The notes beneath the pieces are model-generated. The model was given only the letters and a program-made list of their open reading frames with translations, did not search any database and was not told where the DNA came from. Positions 1 through 12,775 of a DNA stretch of 64,000 bases are shown here, one piece after another. A program made the translations under genes and the position numbers. The stretch's first letter is position 1, and every line of letters starts with the position of its first letter. Source of the stretch: Pestalotiopsis fici W106-1 (taxonomy: Eukaryota > Ascomycota > Sordariomycetes > Amphisphaeriales > Sporocadaceae); the NCBI RefSeq assembly GCF_000516985.1, contig NW_006917102.1, forward strand, positions 1,993,681-2,057,680, given 5' to 3'.

Positions 1-1
1 C

Positions 2-121
2 CAGGATCGTCTCGGCAACGTCGACGACCTCAACGGACTTGCTGTTTTCCTGGCATCCGATGCATCTTCCTTCATGACTGGAAGCAATGTCATCATTGAC
101 GGAGGCTACACCCTGTACTAA
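2..121 (+). CDS. Short-chain dehydrogenase/reductase, C-terminal end (partial)
   Basis: The window opens inside an exon. Reading from base 2 gives about 39 residues and a TAA stop at 119-121. The residues contain the classical SDR C-terminal block, in which a Leu-Ala-Phe-Leu-Ala-Ser-Asp-like run is followed by FMTGSNVIIDGGYTLY. The GxxxxVDGG-type ending belongs to the substrate-side end of the Rossmann fold. A terminal GGYTLY/W is common in fungal sorbose/mannitol/arabinitol-type NADP-dependent reductases, so a polyol or sugar reductase is the best guess. The cofactor motif and the YxxxK active site lie outside the window, so the substrate is inferred only from the ending. Confidence 0.8.
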   Translation, partial: QDRLGNVDDLNGLAVFLASDASSFMTGSNVIIDGGYTLY

Positions 122-3100
122 GTGGAGAAGTCGTGGCCGCGGACAGCACTACATACCCGATGTTATGATTTTTGCATATTTTCTTTTTGTACTGAGGCCG
201 TTGTTAAACGGGCTGTGGGTTTTGGATTTGTCTTTCTGGGTACAGTACTCGGGATTGGGACGGGACCATTGACACCGGCATTGTCTTTTCTCTCTGCTTT
301 TGGTCGTCTACAGAAAAGTTTGGGATCTTTATGCGGAGCGTTTTCTTACGTGTTGTTGATATAGCTGTTGCAATAGCATGGAGGGAGTGATGGGCATGTT
401 GTGATACCATCATAGAGTAGAGCTTAGAGGGCAGAAAGCCAGAGAGCTATAGAAGCGGAGAAGAGATCAATCAAGATGAAAAGAAGAGTTTTGATCATGC
501 TATTATATCATATCATATCAGGGCCATATCATGTATCAAATGTGGATTCGTTCATGTCTTGCTTGACGAATCTGGTAAAACATTATTCCATCTATCATGA
601 TGACTTGATAGACTTACGCTAATGACAGAGGTTAGCTGGCTATCTCTGCCATACTATCATGGATTGGGGGAAGAAATATTCATGACATAACAATTATGTC
701 CAATCAGAGTTGCTATATAGAAGCGGATAATTCATGATATACTCAGATTCGGTTTGGTAGAGTTGGAAAGGGACGGCTAAGCACATGCTGTTGAAGTCGA
801 ACGAGGGCATCGTGGGCGAATGGAGGGAAGGCAAGAGGCTCGTCCTCCCTTTAGAAGCCTGGATATGTAAGAATGACTTATCGTTGGCGTTGGCCGCGTT
901 GATGGCCGGTATTCAATTGCTGGGTCTGTATATCTTGGGTTTAAAATTAACATGTGGTATGTGCTGGCCATGACTCATGGGTTACGTGATTGTGAGACAT
1001 ATTCCGGTGGTGGGCGTAGAAGGTTACGGTCAGTAGCTTGTATCAGACCCATTGCTGAGACCTCGTTACCAAAATTGCGAGGATCCAGGGTGCTTCCCTA
1101 TCATTTCATCACTCCGACAAGAGGACATTGAGGTGATTCGAGGCCTCCCTCGTCACTGCTGTGTTTTATACAGGCCTTTGGAGACTTTAGGCCATCAAAC
1201 GTCTTTGACACCTGGCACTGACGGTATTCGCTGTCTATCAGCAGTCATGCTGCAGCAAAGAGGGGAAGCGCCTAGGTATCGTCTGACGACCAGGTCACAC
1301 GGAATTGTTAAAGGCATGGAGTGACCTTGCCCTTGGGAGAGAGTATTCCTAGATGTATCGGCTTGAGGCATTGAAGGATGCTTTGTACAATGCACTTCAT
1401 ATAGAGCTGGCGAGTGTGCAGCTATAGCACCGCGGTAAGCACTGGGAAAACCTTCATGGCTAAGATGACCTATCAATATGTTAGACAGATCGTCTTCAAC
1501 TCTTTAGATCACCATTGCAAGATGAACTTACACGAGTTTTGAGCTCATCACCAAGGCATTCTTGTGATTCTGGGCGGCTCAGGCGTGAATTTGGGTTGAA
1601 CAAGATAACGTAACCGCAATTATTTTTGGCTGTTTACAGACAGGTATGTGTTGCTCAAGGTTCATGGTCAGCGAACAATAACAAGTTCTTGAGCTGCGTG
1701 TTGACTCGGCTACATTGCATAATGGCAAGTGCTGGGCTCAAATGGGTTCCGCTTCCGTGGTTGCCGACAATGTTTCGATGGCATTGCAGCCTTCTGATGC
1801 TTGAAATCTGGCTTAACGAGATGTTGAGTCAGAGACTGCGGGATTTCGATACTTTCGAGTCTCTCAGTCGTTGTTCATTGGGGAGCAAAGGTACGATCCA
1901 ACGTCTTATCCGCTTTTCCGAAAAAGCTATACAGGAAAGAGTTGCCAGGCATGAGCAACCGACCTGACGTGATCGTGAAAAGAAATTCAAGGCTTCGCCA
2001 AGAGCCCACTCATGGTCGCCAAGAATATACAGCCAAGTATTTGAGGTTTGATTTTGTAAAAGACATGACTACACGGGTTATGGCGATAGCGTAATGTCCC
2101 TTTGACAGGCCTTTGCAAAAGTCTAGGTTCGCATTCTTGGCCATGCATCAAACTTGCCATCACTTATATCCAGGTCCCGTGACGCATGACCTGATATGTC
2201 GATGGTTTGTCGTTATCGGCAAGAATGTTCGAGATTGCTTGTCGTTGCCGCTTATGCAACATTGATGCACGTAAAGCTTGTGTATTCAGGGACCCGGCAT
2301 GACAAGATCCTCCAGCATGGACAATATGTTGGCCAAACAAGCCGGCGACTGATGGATAAGCGGGCCTCGCCGACCCTGACAATTTTGATTCGGTTTGTGC
2401 CATGGCACCATCGGAATTCTGCCATTGGTGCAACAAATATCTCTGCAGCAAATTGCGTCCGCGGGCGGTTTTCGTTGCTGCCGCATAGACGGTAGAGCCG
2501 TGGTGAATAGCCCAAAGGTAGATGCGCCTGTATTCTGGAAGAGGCAAACCAGAGGCCGCTTGGCACCTTGGCATCTTGGCGGATGACGAGTCTTTTAAGA
2601 GCGGACATGGAGAGGTCACATGCCGTCTTCAATGGCACAAAAGACGACGCCCATGAAAACGCCGCATCGGTTGCCAGATTGAACAGCTATTTTCAGGCAC
2701 GTAATGCAACATGAAGAGAGCAACTCCCCCACAACGTTCATACTTGGGAGGTGAGGCGCGAGCGGTAACTGAAGCCGGATATCCATTGTGGGTGTTGTTG
2801 CCGTGGAGTGTTCACGAGGCGATGGTCCCCCGACTAAGTGGTGGGCGGTATCCGGAGGCTCCAGCAGAATGGTTCCCAATGGTGTGTTGCTCAAGTTGGT
2901 GCAGCTTCTGTTTACATCGATTGTTCTACCTGAACTATTCCGATGCCTCTGCAGAAGTTCTATTTGCAGGACTAGAGGTCGGCGAGATGCTGCATGGTGG
3001 AGAGGTGCCTGATAAGACGCGTTCGTGATGCTCTGATTGGACAATGTTGCCAAATCATGACCCCAAAGATACAATTGCCCATCTGCGTTTCTCCAATCGT

Positions 3101-4752
3101 TGAGAGTCATCCGCTCGCCGCAACGATGCAATTCCACGACGCAATGTCACCCCAGTACATCTGGAAGTGAGCCAAGCGGTTGCAAAAGGTCGCCTCTCGT
3201 CTGATTGTGAACTCGCTGTCGGGAACGAGTATCGGCCGAGGAGGACAATGATTGCACACACACACACACACACACACGATGGGATAGCAAGTCATGGCTG
3301 CATTACCTATCCGTACGTACATTTGGTTGCATTCTGTTGAACTGGCACGCGCCCAGAGATCCAATGAGCTTGAGCTAGATGCAGTTGTTGCGGCTGCCTA
3401 AATAGGAAGGAAGTCGAGCTTGTGCTCACGGGCCGTTCGTCGACTAGAGGCACCTGGGGCCGCGCCAAGCTGGCAGAGCATTTGCTGCTATAAAAACCAC
3501 CATCGCTCGCTCCTTGGCATTTCTGGGCATTGTCACCATATGATATGCGTTCCCCTTTGGAACTGCGCATCTGAGCATGTTTGTCAGCAGCCATTGGCAT
3601 TTCCAGGACCATGGCATGTCGTTTTTTTGCTTTGCCTTGTCGCCCAGGCTTGTGCTCAGAAAGCCTCAGACCGCGTCTACTGTATGGTCTGTGTGGGTGA
3701 CACCACATTAGCCGTGCTGTGGTCTAGAATTGGGGGCCTGGCGCTGCAGAGATCTATCTATCTTATCCGTCACGTTGGGCACAACACATCTCTACCGGTT
3801 CGATAACCCGGAAAAATTGCATTGGAGGGCACCAAGCTTGGTCTGTTTCTTGGACAACTCTTGCCCGGGGTCCAAGTCAGTTCAACCGAGTAGCAGGTAG
3901 GTATCAAACAGCTCCCTCAATCAAGAGTGCCCGAACGCTGACCATTGTTTTTGCCCCTTCCTATAGCTGTTTAGATGGATGGACCCATGGATTCCATCAT
4001 TCGAATGGACGACGTGGGGCCCGGGAACTCAGCCGAGGGTAATCTCCCGGAAAGATGGTCATGTTGCTTCATGCGGCAAGCCCATGTTCAAAGAGCCCCA
4101 CCGCTCTCTACTCTACTTACCTTTGAGGCGTTGGTTATAGCATCTCCGTCCTATGGACCGACGAAGCTGCATTCCCACCACCCATCATACCATATGCCAA
4201 GGTCCTCAAGGTTCCCAAAAATAACATGCATCGTACCTTCGCCCATCCTTGGAGCGCCATGCAGCAAAGCAGCAACCACCAGCACTCGGTTTGCCGCCGC
4301 GCTCGCGTTGGGATGAGCGACGATTTGACCTAACAAATCCGGACAGGTACCCCAGATATTATCGGCCAATGACACTCCAATACCAACCACTGAATCTCCT
4401 TTAGATCCGGGCCATTTTCTTTTGCATTGGTATAGGCGCTACACATAGCCCAGAGCCGCAAAACGGCTACCGGCAAAATGACCTTGGGCGTCAACTTGGA
4501 GAATAGTTTGCCATCTAGTTAAGCTCCTTCCCAAAGCTTGCTTCTGGTGACATTGCGAGCTCAATATTGGTGTTTTTGGTCACGGTTCTGGGTCCATCTC
4601 TTGCGGAAAATGTCAACACCAAGCGCTGTCTGCTTCCACGTTGTTCGTAGGGCTTGGCGACGACCGGGTCCTGTTCCTGAAGAGGAAGGAGTCTTTACCA
4701 TGTGGCTCGTCCAACTTGTCTGCCATCATGTTCAGACGAGAGGTTCTTTTGG
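122..4752. other. Long intergenic stretch, no supported gene
   Basis: About 4.6 kb lie between the SDR stop and the protease promoter. Several ORFs of 60-170 codons occur on both strands, the longest on the minus strand at 2164-3137. None shows a recognisable family motif, a signal peptide or a coherent set of splice sites. A CA microsatellite lies at 3255-3277. The 480-540 part is rich in repeated TATCA words. I see no RNA gene here. Confidence 0.5.
3255..3277. repeat. (CA)n microsatellite
   Basis: An uninterrupted CA dinucleotide run of 23 bases. Confidence 0.9.
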
Positions 4753-4759
4753 ATAAATA
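4753..4759 (+). promoter_or_regulatory. TATA-like element of the protease gene
   Basis: ATAAATA lies 120 bases upstream of the protease ATG. It is followed by a C/T-rich leader typical of strongly expressed fungal genes. This is position and composition only; no start-site evidence is available. Confidence 0.4.
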
Positions 4760-4878
4760 TCGATTGCTTCGCGCCCTCGGATATCCAAGTTCACCATCCA
4801 AGCATCGCTCGACCAGCTTCGACATCATTCACCTGGCATCAACACTCCTCACGGTTCTCTCGCTCTACATCTTTGACA

Positions 4879-6379
<1,501 letters not shown>

Positions 6380-7037
6380 ATTTCTTGTCAAGAGATCGCA
6401 AACTCAGAAGCTCGGGAAATTGGACTTGTCAAAAAGGAAACTCCTTTTCAATGCCCGTGCAATGATGGAGATGCTTGGACGAACCTCTTTTTTTGTTAAT
6501 TTCTAATCATTAGTGCTACTCTTGTCGCCTCTGGGCGTGCTTGTTTAGCTTAATGTAACAATGACCCATAGCATGAATGCAAGTGTTTGAAAGCAACCTC
6601 TTGGAACCCTAGGTTCACACTGGCTGTCGTGACCTCGAAGCTCAACCCGGCCCACGATCCACCTTGACCCGAGCCTCAGCACATAACCCTACCTCTGGGC
6701 ATAACCCTGCGAGATGATTCATTCCTGGATGTTTGAGTCCCTGGGACATCGAGTCGAATCAATGGACTAGAGTGGTGGTCTATAGAATACTCATGCTTTG
6801 AGAATATTATTGCCTATTACTCTGGATTATCTATCTCGTTTGTATAAAATTGATATCTTGTTCAAGGATAGATTGGTGTTCACCAAGAAAACAATTGGCG
6901 ACCGACTAGCGCACATACCATCCCCACACTACCTCCCTTTAGCTCTCCACAGCGCCATTGATGTTTCCCAGCTGTTGTACCGTAGAGGCACGTACTCCCC
7001 TTCTTCCCAGTATATCGACCAGCCCCGTCAACCATCC
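6380..7037. other. Intergenic: protease 3' region and regulator promoter
   Basis: No gene is seen. A reading frame continuous with the regulator reaches back to 6798. It uses AT-rich codons and has no motif, so I treat it as leader rather than coding sequence. Confidence 0.5.
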
Positions 7038-8659
7038 ATGCACACCACGGTCAAAGGCAAGCACAAAGCCGCCCAACCTGCTGTGGTTGATCCGCTCAAG
7101 GTCTCTCGTATCCCAGTCCAGCGATCCAAGACTGGGTGTCAGCAATGTCGCCGCCGCAAACGCAAGTGCGATGAGCGTCGTCCGTCGTGCACGGGATGCG
7201 TCGAGAGGGGTCTGCCATGCCAGTGGATTCGCGAGCCACCCTCCCGTCCCCGGATACCTCCTCGCCACTCCCCGTACAACAGAGACTTTGCCGTGCCCCA
7301 TGAGATGCGTTCGCTCATGACCGTCTTCACCATTCCCACCAGTTCCGTCAAGGAGAGGCTGTTGGCACACTTTCAGGCCTACAGTCCCCTGTGGCTAACT
7401 ATTGGCGGCGATGTGCGCAGATCCACCCTTCTCAGCCTGGTTATGCCTGCCGTTGAGCGAAGCCCGCTGGTATTCGATTGTGTTATGGCGCTGTCCGCGG
7501 GAGACCTAAGCAAGTACGAGTCGACAAGCTCTGATTTGATCAACCTCGCAAACAGTTTCTACGGCCAAGCCTTGGCAGGAGTTCGCTCAGCCTTGGATCG
7601 CGAGTTTCTTTCGTCTAATTCTGCTAAGTCATTGGACTATACTGGTAAGTGTCCCCACCACTATCGTCCGCGTGTGCGTGGCTCTCATCCGTTGGTTCGC
7701 AGAAGATGATACTCTGTTGGCCGTTTTACTTCTCTGTGTGCATGAGGTAAGTCGAGTTTCTCAAGAGTGTGCTCGAGTTTCCTTGCTTACATGGAAACAT
7801 TTGCTAGGCGGTTAACTTCACGGCCACGTACAGGATCCTGCCACATATCAACGCAGCTGCTGCGATATGTCATAATCGCTCCCGGTCTACAGCAGCCAAC
7901 TCTCGCCTCAGGGGTCTGCTATTCGAGTTTTTCTGCTATTTCTTTGCATTGATAGCCTTCTCTCATGGTCATGCTCTACAGCTGCACTTGGGCCCTAGCA
8001 TTTTTGCTTCTCCTTTTCTAGAAGCCAATGACGATCAAGGTATTCTACTGGGAGGGCGGTGTCTTATGGTCCTTTCATGCATTCTCAAGGTTGCCACGCT
8101 TACCAGTGCGCGGAATGGTAACGCCACGGTCGCAGAGAACTCCCATGCGCCGGCGCTCAGGGCGATTGAGATGCAGCTAAGTGACTGGTCGGGTGTTCCA
8201 TTGCCGGACGACGACAGGACTACGCTTCTGCCTGATGATGCTATAGCAGAAATATATCGACTTGCGTGCTTGATTCATGTCAAAAGGCTACTAGGTCGAG
8301 ACTCAAATGGTTTCTCGGATATACAGCGATTATTGTCTCAATTCATCTCGCTTCTAAACAGGCTTCCAACAACATCTCCGGCCAATGGTATCCTATGTTG
8401 GCCGCTGGTCGTGGCAGGGATGTCCTCGGTTGATGCAACGCACCGAAGGCTGATTGTCGGTAGGCTTCGCACCGTACATGAGACCTGGAGATCGAAAATC
8501 TTGACCGGGAGTGCCGCTCTACTTGAAAGCATCTGGAAAGAAGACAAATATTCGAGGCATTCACAAGAATCGCGGGATATCCATCCGACCCATGTCAAGG
8601 GTACAGTGGATTTCCATTCTGGTCATACTAGGGCAAGCTATCCAATAGTATTGCTATGA
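7038..8659 (+). CDS. Zn2Cys6 transcription factor with fungal_trans_2-like domain
   Basis: A nuclear regulator of 500 residues in three exons (7038-7644, 7703-7746, 7808-8659). The binuclear zinc cluster has the exact spacing C-x2-C-x6-C-x6-C-x2-C-x6-C at residues 34, 37, 44, 51, 54 and 61, within a basic stretch and followed by a short linker. The rest is helical and resembles the fungal-specific activation/regulatory domain of the PF11951 type (for example ERLLAHFQAYSPLW and RLACLIHVKRLLGR). Intron 2 follows the conserved VLLLCVHE segment. The start at 7038 is the first ATG that leaves a normal N-terminal tail before the zinc cluster. It is adjacent to an O-acetyltransferase and an MFS transporter, which it might control. 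That is inference from position only. Confidence 0.88.
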
Positions 8660-8827
8660 ATACCATTTTAATCAGCATTCACACAATCAGCTATCGTCTA
8701 TGTTATCAAATCTGCAGTATGAACGCTACCTATACCAAGCCGTATCAATAGTCAGCCGCTCTATGATCTATTGCACGTGGTATCTAATCTATATCATATA
8801 GACCGACCCTAGAAGATTCTGGTCTCT

Positions 8828-9797
8828 CTACTGTGTCTCCTGCTTCGCCTCTTGTTCGGCTTTATACTTGCGTTCTATCTTCCGGAGTATCCTGGCGGGA
8901 TTTCCAGCTGCACAATGATATTCAGGTACGCTCTGGCCGGATATTCTTTTGTCAGTATCCGCGTGGCTTCCAAGGGTCTTTGCCGGGAAAAGGATTTCTT
9001 ACCCTGGTGACAACGCTTCCCGCGCCAATGGTACAGCCGTTGCCAATAGTAACACCAGGCAAAATGATGACATTTCCTGCTATCCAGCAGTCCTCACCGA
9101 TTGTAATAGTTCCGCCCAACTCTGGACCATTGGTACCGTTGCGCAGATCCGGGTCCAGAGGGTGCGTGCCGCTGAACAAGGAGACATTGGGTCCGATCAG
9201 GGTCCGTGAGCCAATGCTCACCTGGCAGGTGTCGAGGATGGTGCAGTTGAAGTTGATAAAGACGTTACTTCCCACTGTGATGTTGGTGCCGTAGTCAATG
9301 TTGATTGGCCTCTCAATCCACTACAACGACATGTGTTAGCAATTGCCCATTAGGGTAGATAAATGAGTTTGAAGCAGCTCTACCAAGTAATTTGTCTGAG
9401 CCTGCTCTCTTGGAGTACCAATTTGGGCAATGCTTGCTCATGAGACAACCCAGAGAAGGAGAAAAATGACATCGGAAGTTGCTTACCGGATATTCGTGCA
9501 AGACGGCATCTTCTTCGTCCTCGGAAGGCGCCGGTGGCGGAAGTTCCTTTTGACAAGCAATGATCCTGTAAAGTAAACAAAATCAACACGTTATTTTGCG
9601 GCTCTGTACAAGATGAGAGCTTACTCTTTCCAGTACTGCGCTATCTCGCGGCGGGTCAAGTCTCCGGCCCTGTTGAAGCGGCCTACCGCCTGGCCACAAC
9701 GTCTTCGAGCCGCGACCAGCTGGGGAGTGAAAGCATAGTAGAGTTCACCCCGCTGCATACGAGCGAGGTTGTCTGCCTCGTCCACTTTAGGTACCAT
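8828..9797 (-). CDS. Hexapeptide-repeat O-acetyltransferase (maltose/galactoside acetyltransferase-like)
   Basis: A predicted cytosolic acetyl-CoA:sugar O-acetyltransferase of 224 residues, in four exons on the minus strand (9797-9625, 9565-9487, 9320-9003, 8932-8828). The N-terminus (MQRGELYYAFTPQLVAARRR) is the Mac domain of the NodL/LacA/Maa group. The left-handed beta-helix repeats follow, such as GSNVFINFNC, IGSRTLIGPN and IGEDCWIAGN. His137 in SGTHPLDPDLR is the catalytic His of this family. The last exon was placed by the family motif SVPEYHCAAGNPARI, which restores the frame after GSVVTR. Without that splice the frame runs into an unrelated tail. It converges with the Zn2Cys6 gene (168 bases between stops) and diverges from the MFS gene. 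Confidence 0.88.
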
Positions 9798-10412
9798 GGC
9801 GAAGAGATTTAATGATGACACTGTCTTGAGGGGTTCAATTTCTCAGCCTGGTTCGATGCGAGGGACGATCACTGACAAAATTTATACTGGAGTATGCCGA
9901 GCATGCTGCAGGGGGGGCCTGTCTCGCATTCTGTTCATTATAGTAGACAGCACTAACCGCTTTCAGTTTCCATTAAGCGCCGCTAACCTGATCCGGCGTC
10001 GTGCCTGGGAACTGGGAGGCTAACTACCTTGTGTACTTTTAGTTTTGCTCCACCGCCGCTGAATTTTGCCTGGACACTGTACAATATATGAGCATTCTGG
10101 GAGTCGGTGTGCGTATCTTGGCTATGCATCATAGTCCAGCATGGTAAAAGCATGACGGATCGCATTTGGACCATCACGGCTTACCGATTCTAGCCATTCC
10201 CAGTCTCCACGCCGACCGCTTGTTGTGACCAACTTAAGGAATCGCTTCCGAGTTAACCATGTAGAAATTGTGTGACGCGAGTAGCCCAGTGTGACGTTCT
10301 AGTTACTAATGAGCACTATTCCTTGATTAGCCATTAATACGTGGAAAGTGAAAAGCACTTCTCTTCGACTGGCAGCATCAATCCAATCCCTTTGCACACT
10401 GACGATAGTGAA
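9798..10412. promoter_or_regulatory. Divergent promoter between acetyltransferase and MFS genes
   Basis: These 615 bases separate the two divergent start codons. No gene is seen. A GTG-initiated frame extension of the MFS ORF back to 10341 has no upstream ATG. Shared regulation of the two genes is plausible but not demonstrated. Confidence 0.45.
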
Positions 10413-12104
10413 ATGGCAGGTATCATTCCCAGCAACGCACCTGAGCTTGAGCGTGGGACTCACTTGGGCGTGTCCCCAAGCGAAACCATTGAGCTCGATC
10501 CCTCATCAAGTATCCAACCGTCTGACGGAAAGGAGACGTGGAAACATCCTAGGAGCAACGTCTTGAAGACCATAGCGTGTTTTTGGTCTTTCGCCATTGC
10601 AGGACTCAACGATGGGGCTTACGGCGTACGTACAACTCGGACAATTATATCAGTCCTGAGCACGATTGGGTAGTATACTAATGTCATGTGTAGGCCTTGT
10701 TACAATACGTAGGTACATTATCAGCAACCTGGGAATATGGACTTGGGTCATGCGAACTGGAAGCGCTGTTCGTTTACTAACCTTTTAGTAGATTGAAGCC
10801 TATTATGGCTTGACTTATACAGTCGTGTCTATAATATTCTTGGTGCCGTTCATCGGATATACAGTGGCTGCTGGGTAAGCTAAAGGCATTCCGTGAAAAC
10901 TTTATTGATTCAAATCGATATAGACTGACCATCAAATGTGTACTAGACTGAATCAAAAGATTCACACAAGCTTCGGTCAGCGCGGAGTCGCCATTGGTTG
11001 CTCAAGCTGTCACCTGATTGCGTTTGTAATAATGGCTTTGCACCCTCCATACCCAGTCCTGGTCATTGCATTCTTGTTTGCAGGGCTTGGAAATGGCATT
11101 GCCGAAGGAGGTTGGAATTCTTACATTGGCAGACTCGAGCGTGCCAACGAATTATTGGGTCTACTACACGGCGCATATGCTTTTGGGGCAGTCATTAGCC
11201 CGTTGGTCGCCACTGCAATTGTCACGCAGGCAGGGGCAAGTTGGTATGTTTTCTACTATATCTTGGTACGTATAATCTGCGTTTGTTCCCCAAAGTGATT
11301 CTCGAAAGGAAAAGAAAAGGCGAGAGGCTGATCAGGATAAGATTGGGCTCACTGTACTTGAATGCATCATTGTAATTTCGGGTTTCTGGGGCGTAACGGC
11401 AGCGCAATATAAAAAGTCAATGACGCGGGCCAATGATTCTGCTGCGTCAGAGGATAGTAGACTGCTTGATGCTCTCATCAAAAGACCACTTGCACGTATT
11501 ACATGGCTCTGTTCTGCTTTCCTGCTCGGCTACGTGGGTATCGAAGTCGCACTCGGCGGCTGGATCATTGTATTCATGGTACAGGTGCGCCAGGGTGAAG
11601 CGTTTGCCAGCGGCATGGTGGGGACTGGATTCTGGCTGGGTATCGCCGTGGGAAGAGTTGTTCTCGGCTTTGTCACGCCCAAGATTGGAGAGAGGTTGGC
11701 CATTTCGGCAAGTTTTCCCAGTACTTGGTCAATTACTCTCGTGCTGACGGGTAGTACTACAGATTTATCTCGGTCTGGTCATTGCCTTGGAGCTGATATT
11801 TTGGCTTGTACCACAATTCGTTGTGTCGGCAGTGTCAGTCTCACTCCAGGGATTTTTTCTAGGGCCACTGTTCCCAGCTGCCATTGTCGTGCTCTCAAAA
11901 TTACTACCGCCCCATTTGCATGTTGGCGTCATTGGCTTTGCAGCGGCCATTGGCGGCAGCGGAGGTGCCGTCTTGCCATTCGCCATTGGCGCCATTGCGC
12001 AGGCCAAGGGCGTACAGGTTCTTCAGCCAGTGATTCTGGCCCTCGCTTGTGTCATAACCATTCTCTGGTTCTGCTTGCCAAGGACCAACAAGAAGATTGA
12101 GTGA
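10413..12104 (+). CDS. MFS transporter (fucose-permease/Bsc6-like)
   Basis: A plasma-membrane solute transporter of about 447 residues. The six exons are 10413-10625, 10694-10708, 10792-10874, 10947-11265, 11336-11707 and 11763-12104. A hydrophilic N-terminus of about 50 residues precedes the first membrane segment (IACFWSFAIAGLNDGAYG). The half-spanning segments read as in fungal MFS proteins of the FucP/Bsc6 type, for example GLTYTVVSIIFLVPFIGY, GLGNGIAEGGWNSYIG and LGIAVGRVVLGF. Exon 2 is only 15 bases (ALLQY). Exon 5 ends at a GC donor (GCAAGT), which joins LAIS to IYLGLVIALELIFWL in phase. No GT donor nearby keeps the frame. Exon 5 could also start at 11342 (AAG acceptor), which would give the more family-like FYYILIGLTVLE. 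The substrate is unknown. Confidence 0.85.
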
Positions 12105-12775
12105 TTTGGAGTTGAGTGCCAAGGTACATTATCTAGATTAGGTGCCAATTATATCAACTCTTGATTGGATTCTGTTCTGTTTATAATTCCTTTTTATGTC
12201 AAATCTTGATATTTATACTTCACTTGTCACCGTGTAGAGATCGCAGAACTTGCACTTATATAGTCGCATACTAATGCCGATGTAGGTACCTTGTGTAGGT
12301 AGTACCTTTGGTTAATGGAAAGAATTGAATTTTCAAGAACTTTCAGGGGGTGAGTATTTTGTATCTGTGAGTACATCTACCTGAATAGGTGCAGACCACA
12401 TGTGCAGGTAGCAAAGGCAACTACACTCGCGAACCCTCCTGAAACCAGCAAGGTCGTGACTTCCACCATTCAATATGTATCTACCAGGCAGCAGCAGCAG
12501 CAGCAGCAGCAATAACAGCAGAAAACCCCATTCCCAGTTTTGTTCGTCAGAATTGATTTCCTCATTGCCCCATGCGAACAAGTCATCTTCGCCAAACGCT
12601 GACTATGCCATGCATGTGAGCCAGCATCGTTGAAGCATTGAGCCTCATGAGCCCTTTTGAGGCTTGGCTGTACCAGCGCGCCTAGGCTTCTGTCACTTTC
12701 TGCCGTTTCTGCTGATCTACTCTCACTGTTACGAACTCCCACGTTCGGAGCCACGCTCCAAACTCTGGTGTCAAC
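12105..12775. other. Intergenic with GCA microsatellite
   Basis: 671 bases between the MFS stop and the coiled-coil gene. Nothing gene-like is seen besides the trinucleotide repeat. Confidence 0.5.
12488..12511. repeat. (GCA)8 microsatellite
   Basis: Eight perfect GCA units, followed by an imperfect AAT/AAC/AGC extension. It lies outside the predicted coding sequence. Confidence 0.9.

Noticed and set aside
3975..4316. 113-codon plus-strand ORF upstream of the protease
   Set aside because: No motif, no signal peptide, and overlapping ORFs of similar length on the other strand.
4702..4878. Upstream in-frame extension of the protease
   Set aside because: The ATG at 4879 begins a classical signal peptide; the upstream part lies between the TATA-like element and the start and is leader.
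6798..7037. 80-codon N-terminal extension of the Zn2Cys6 regulator
   Set aside because: AT-rich, no conserved features, and the ATG at 7038 already gives a normal tail before the zinc cluster.
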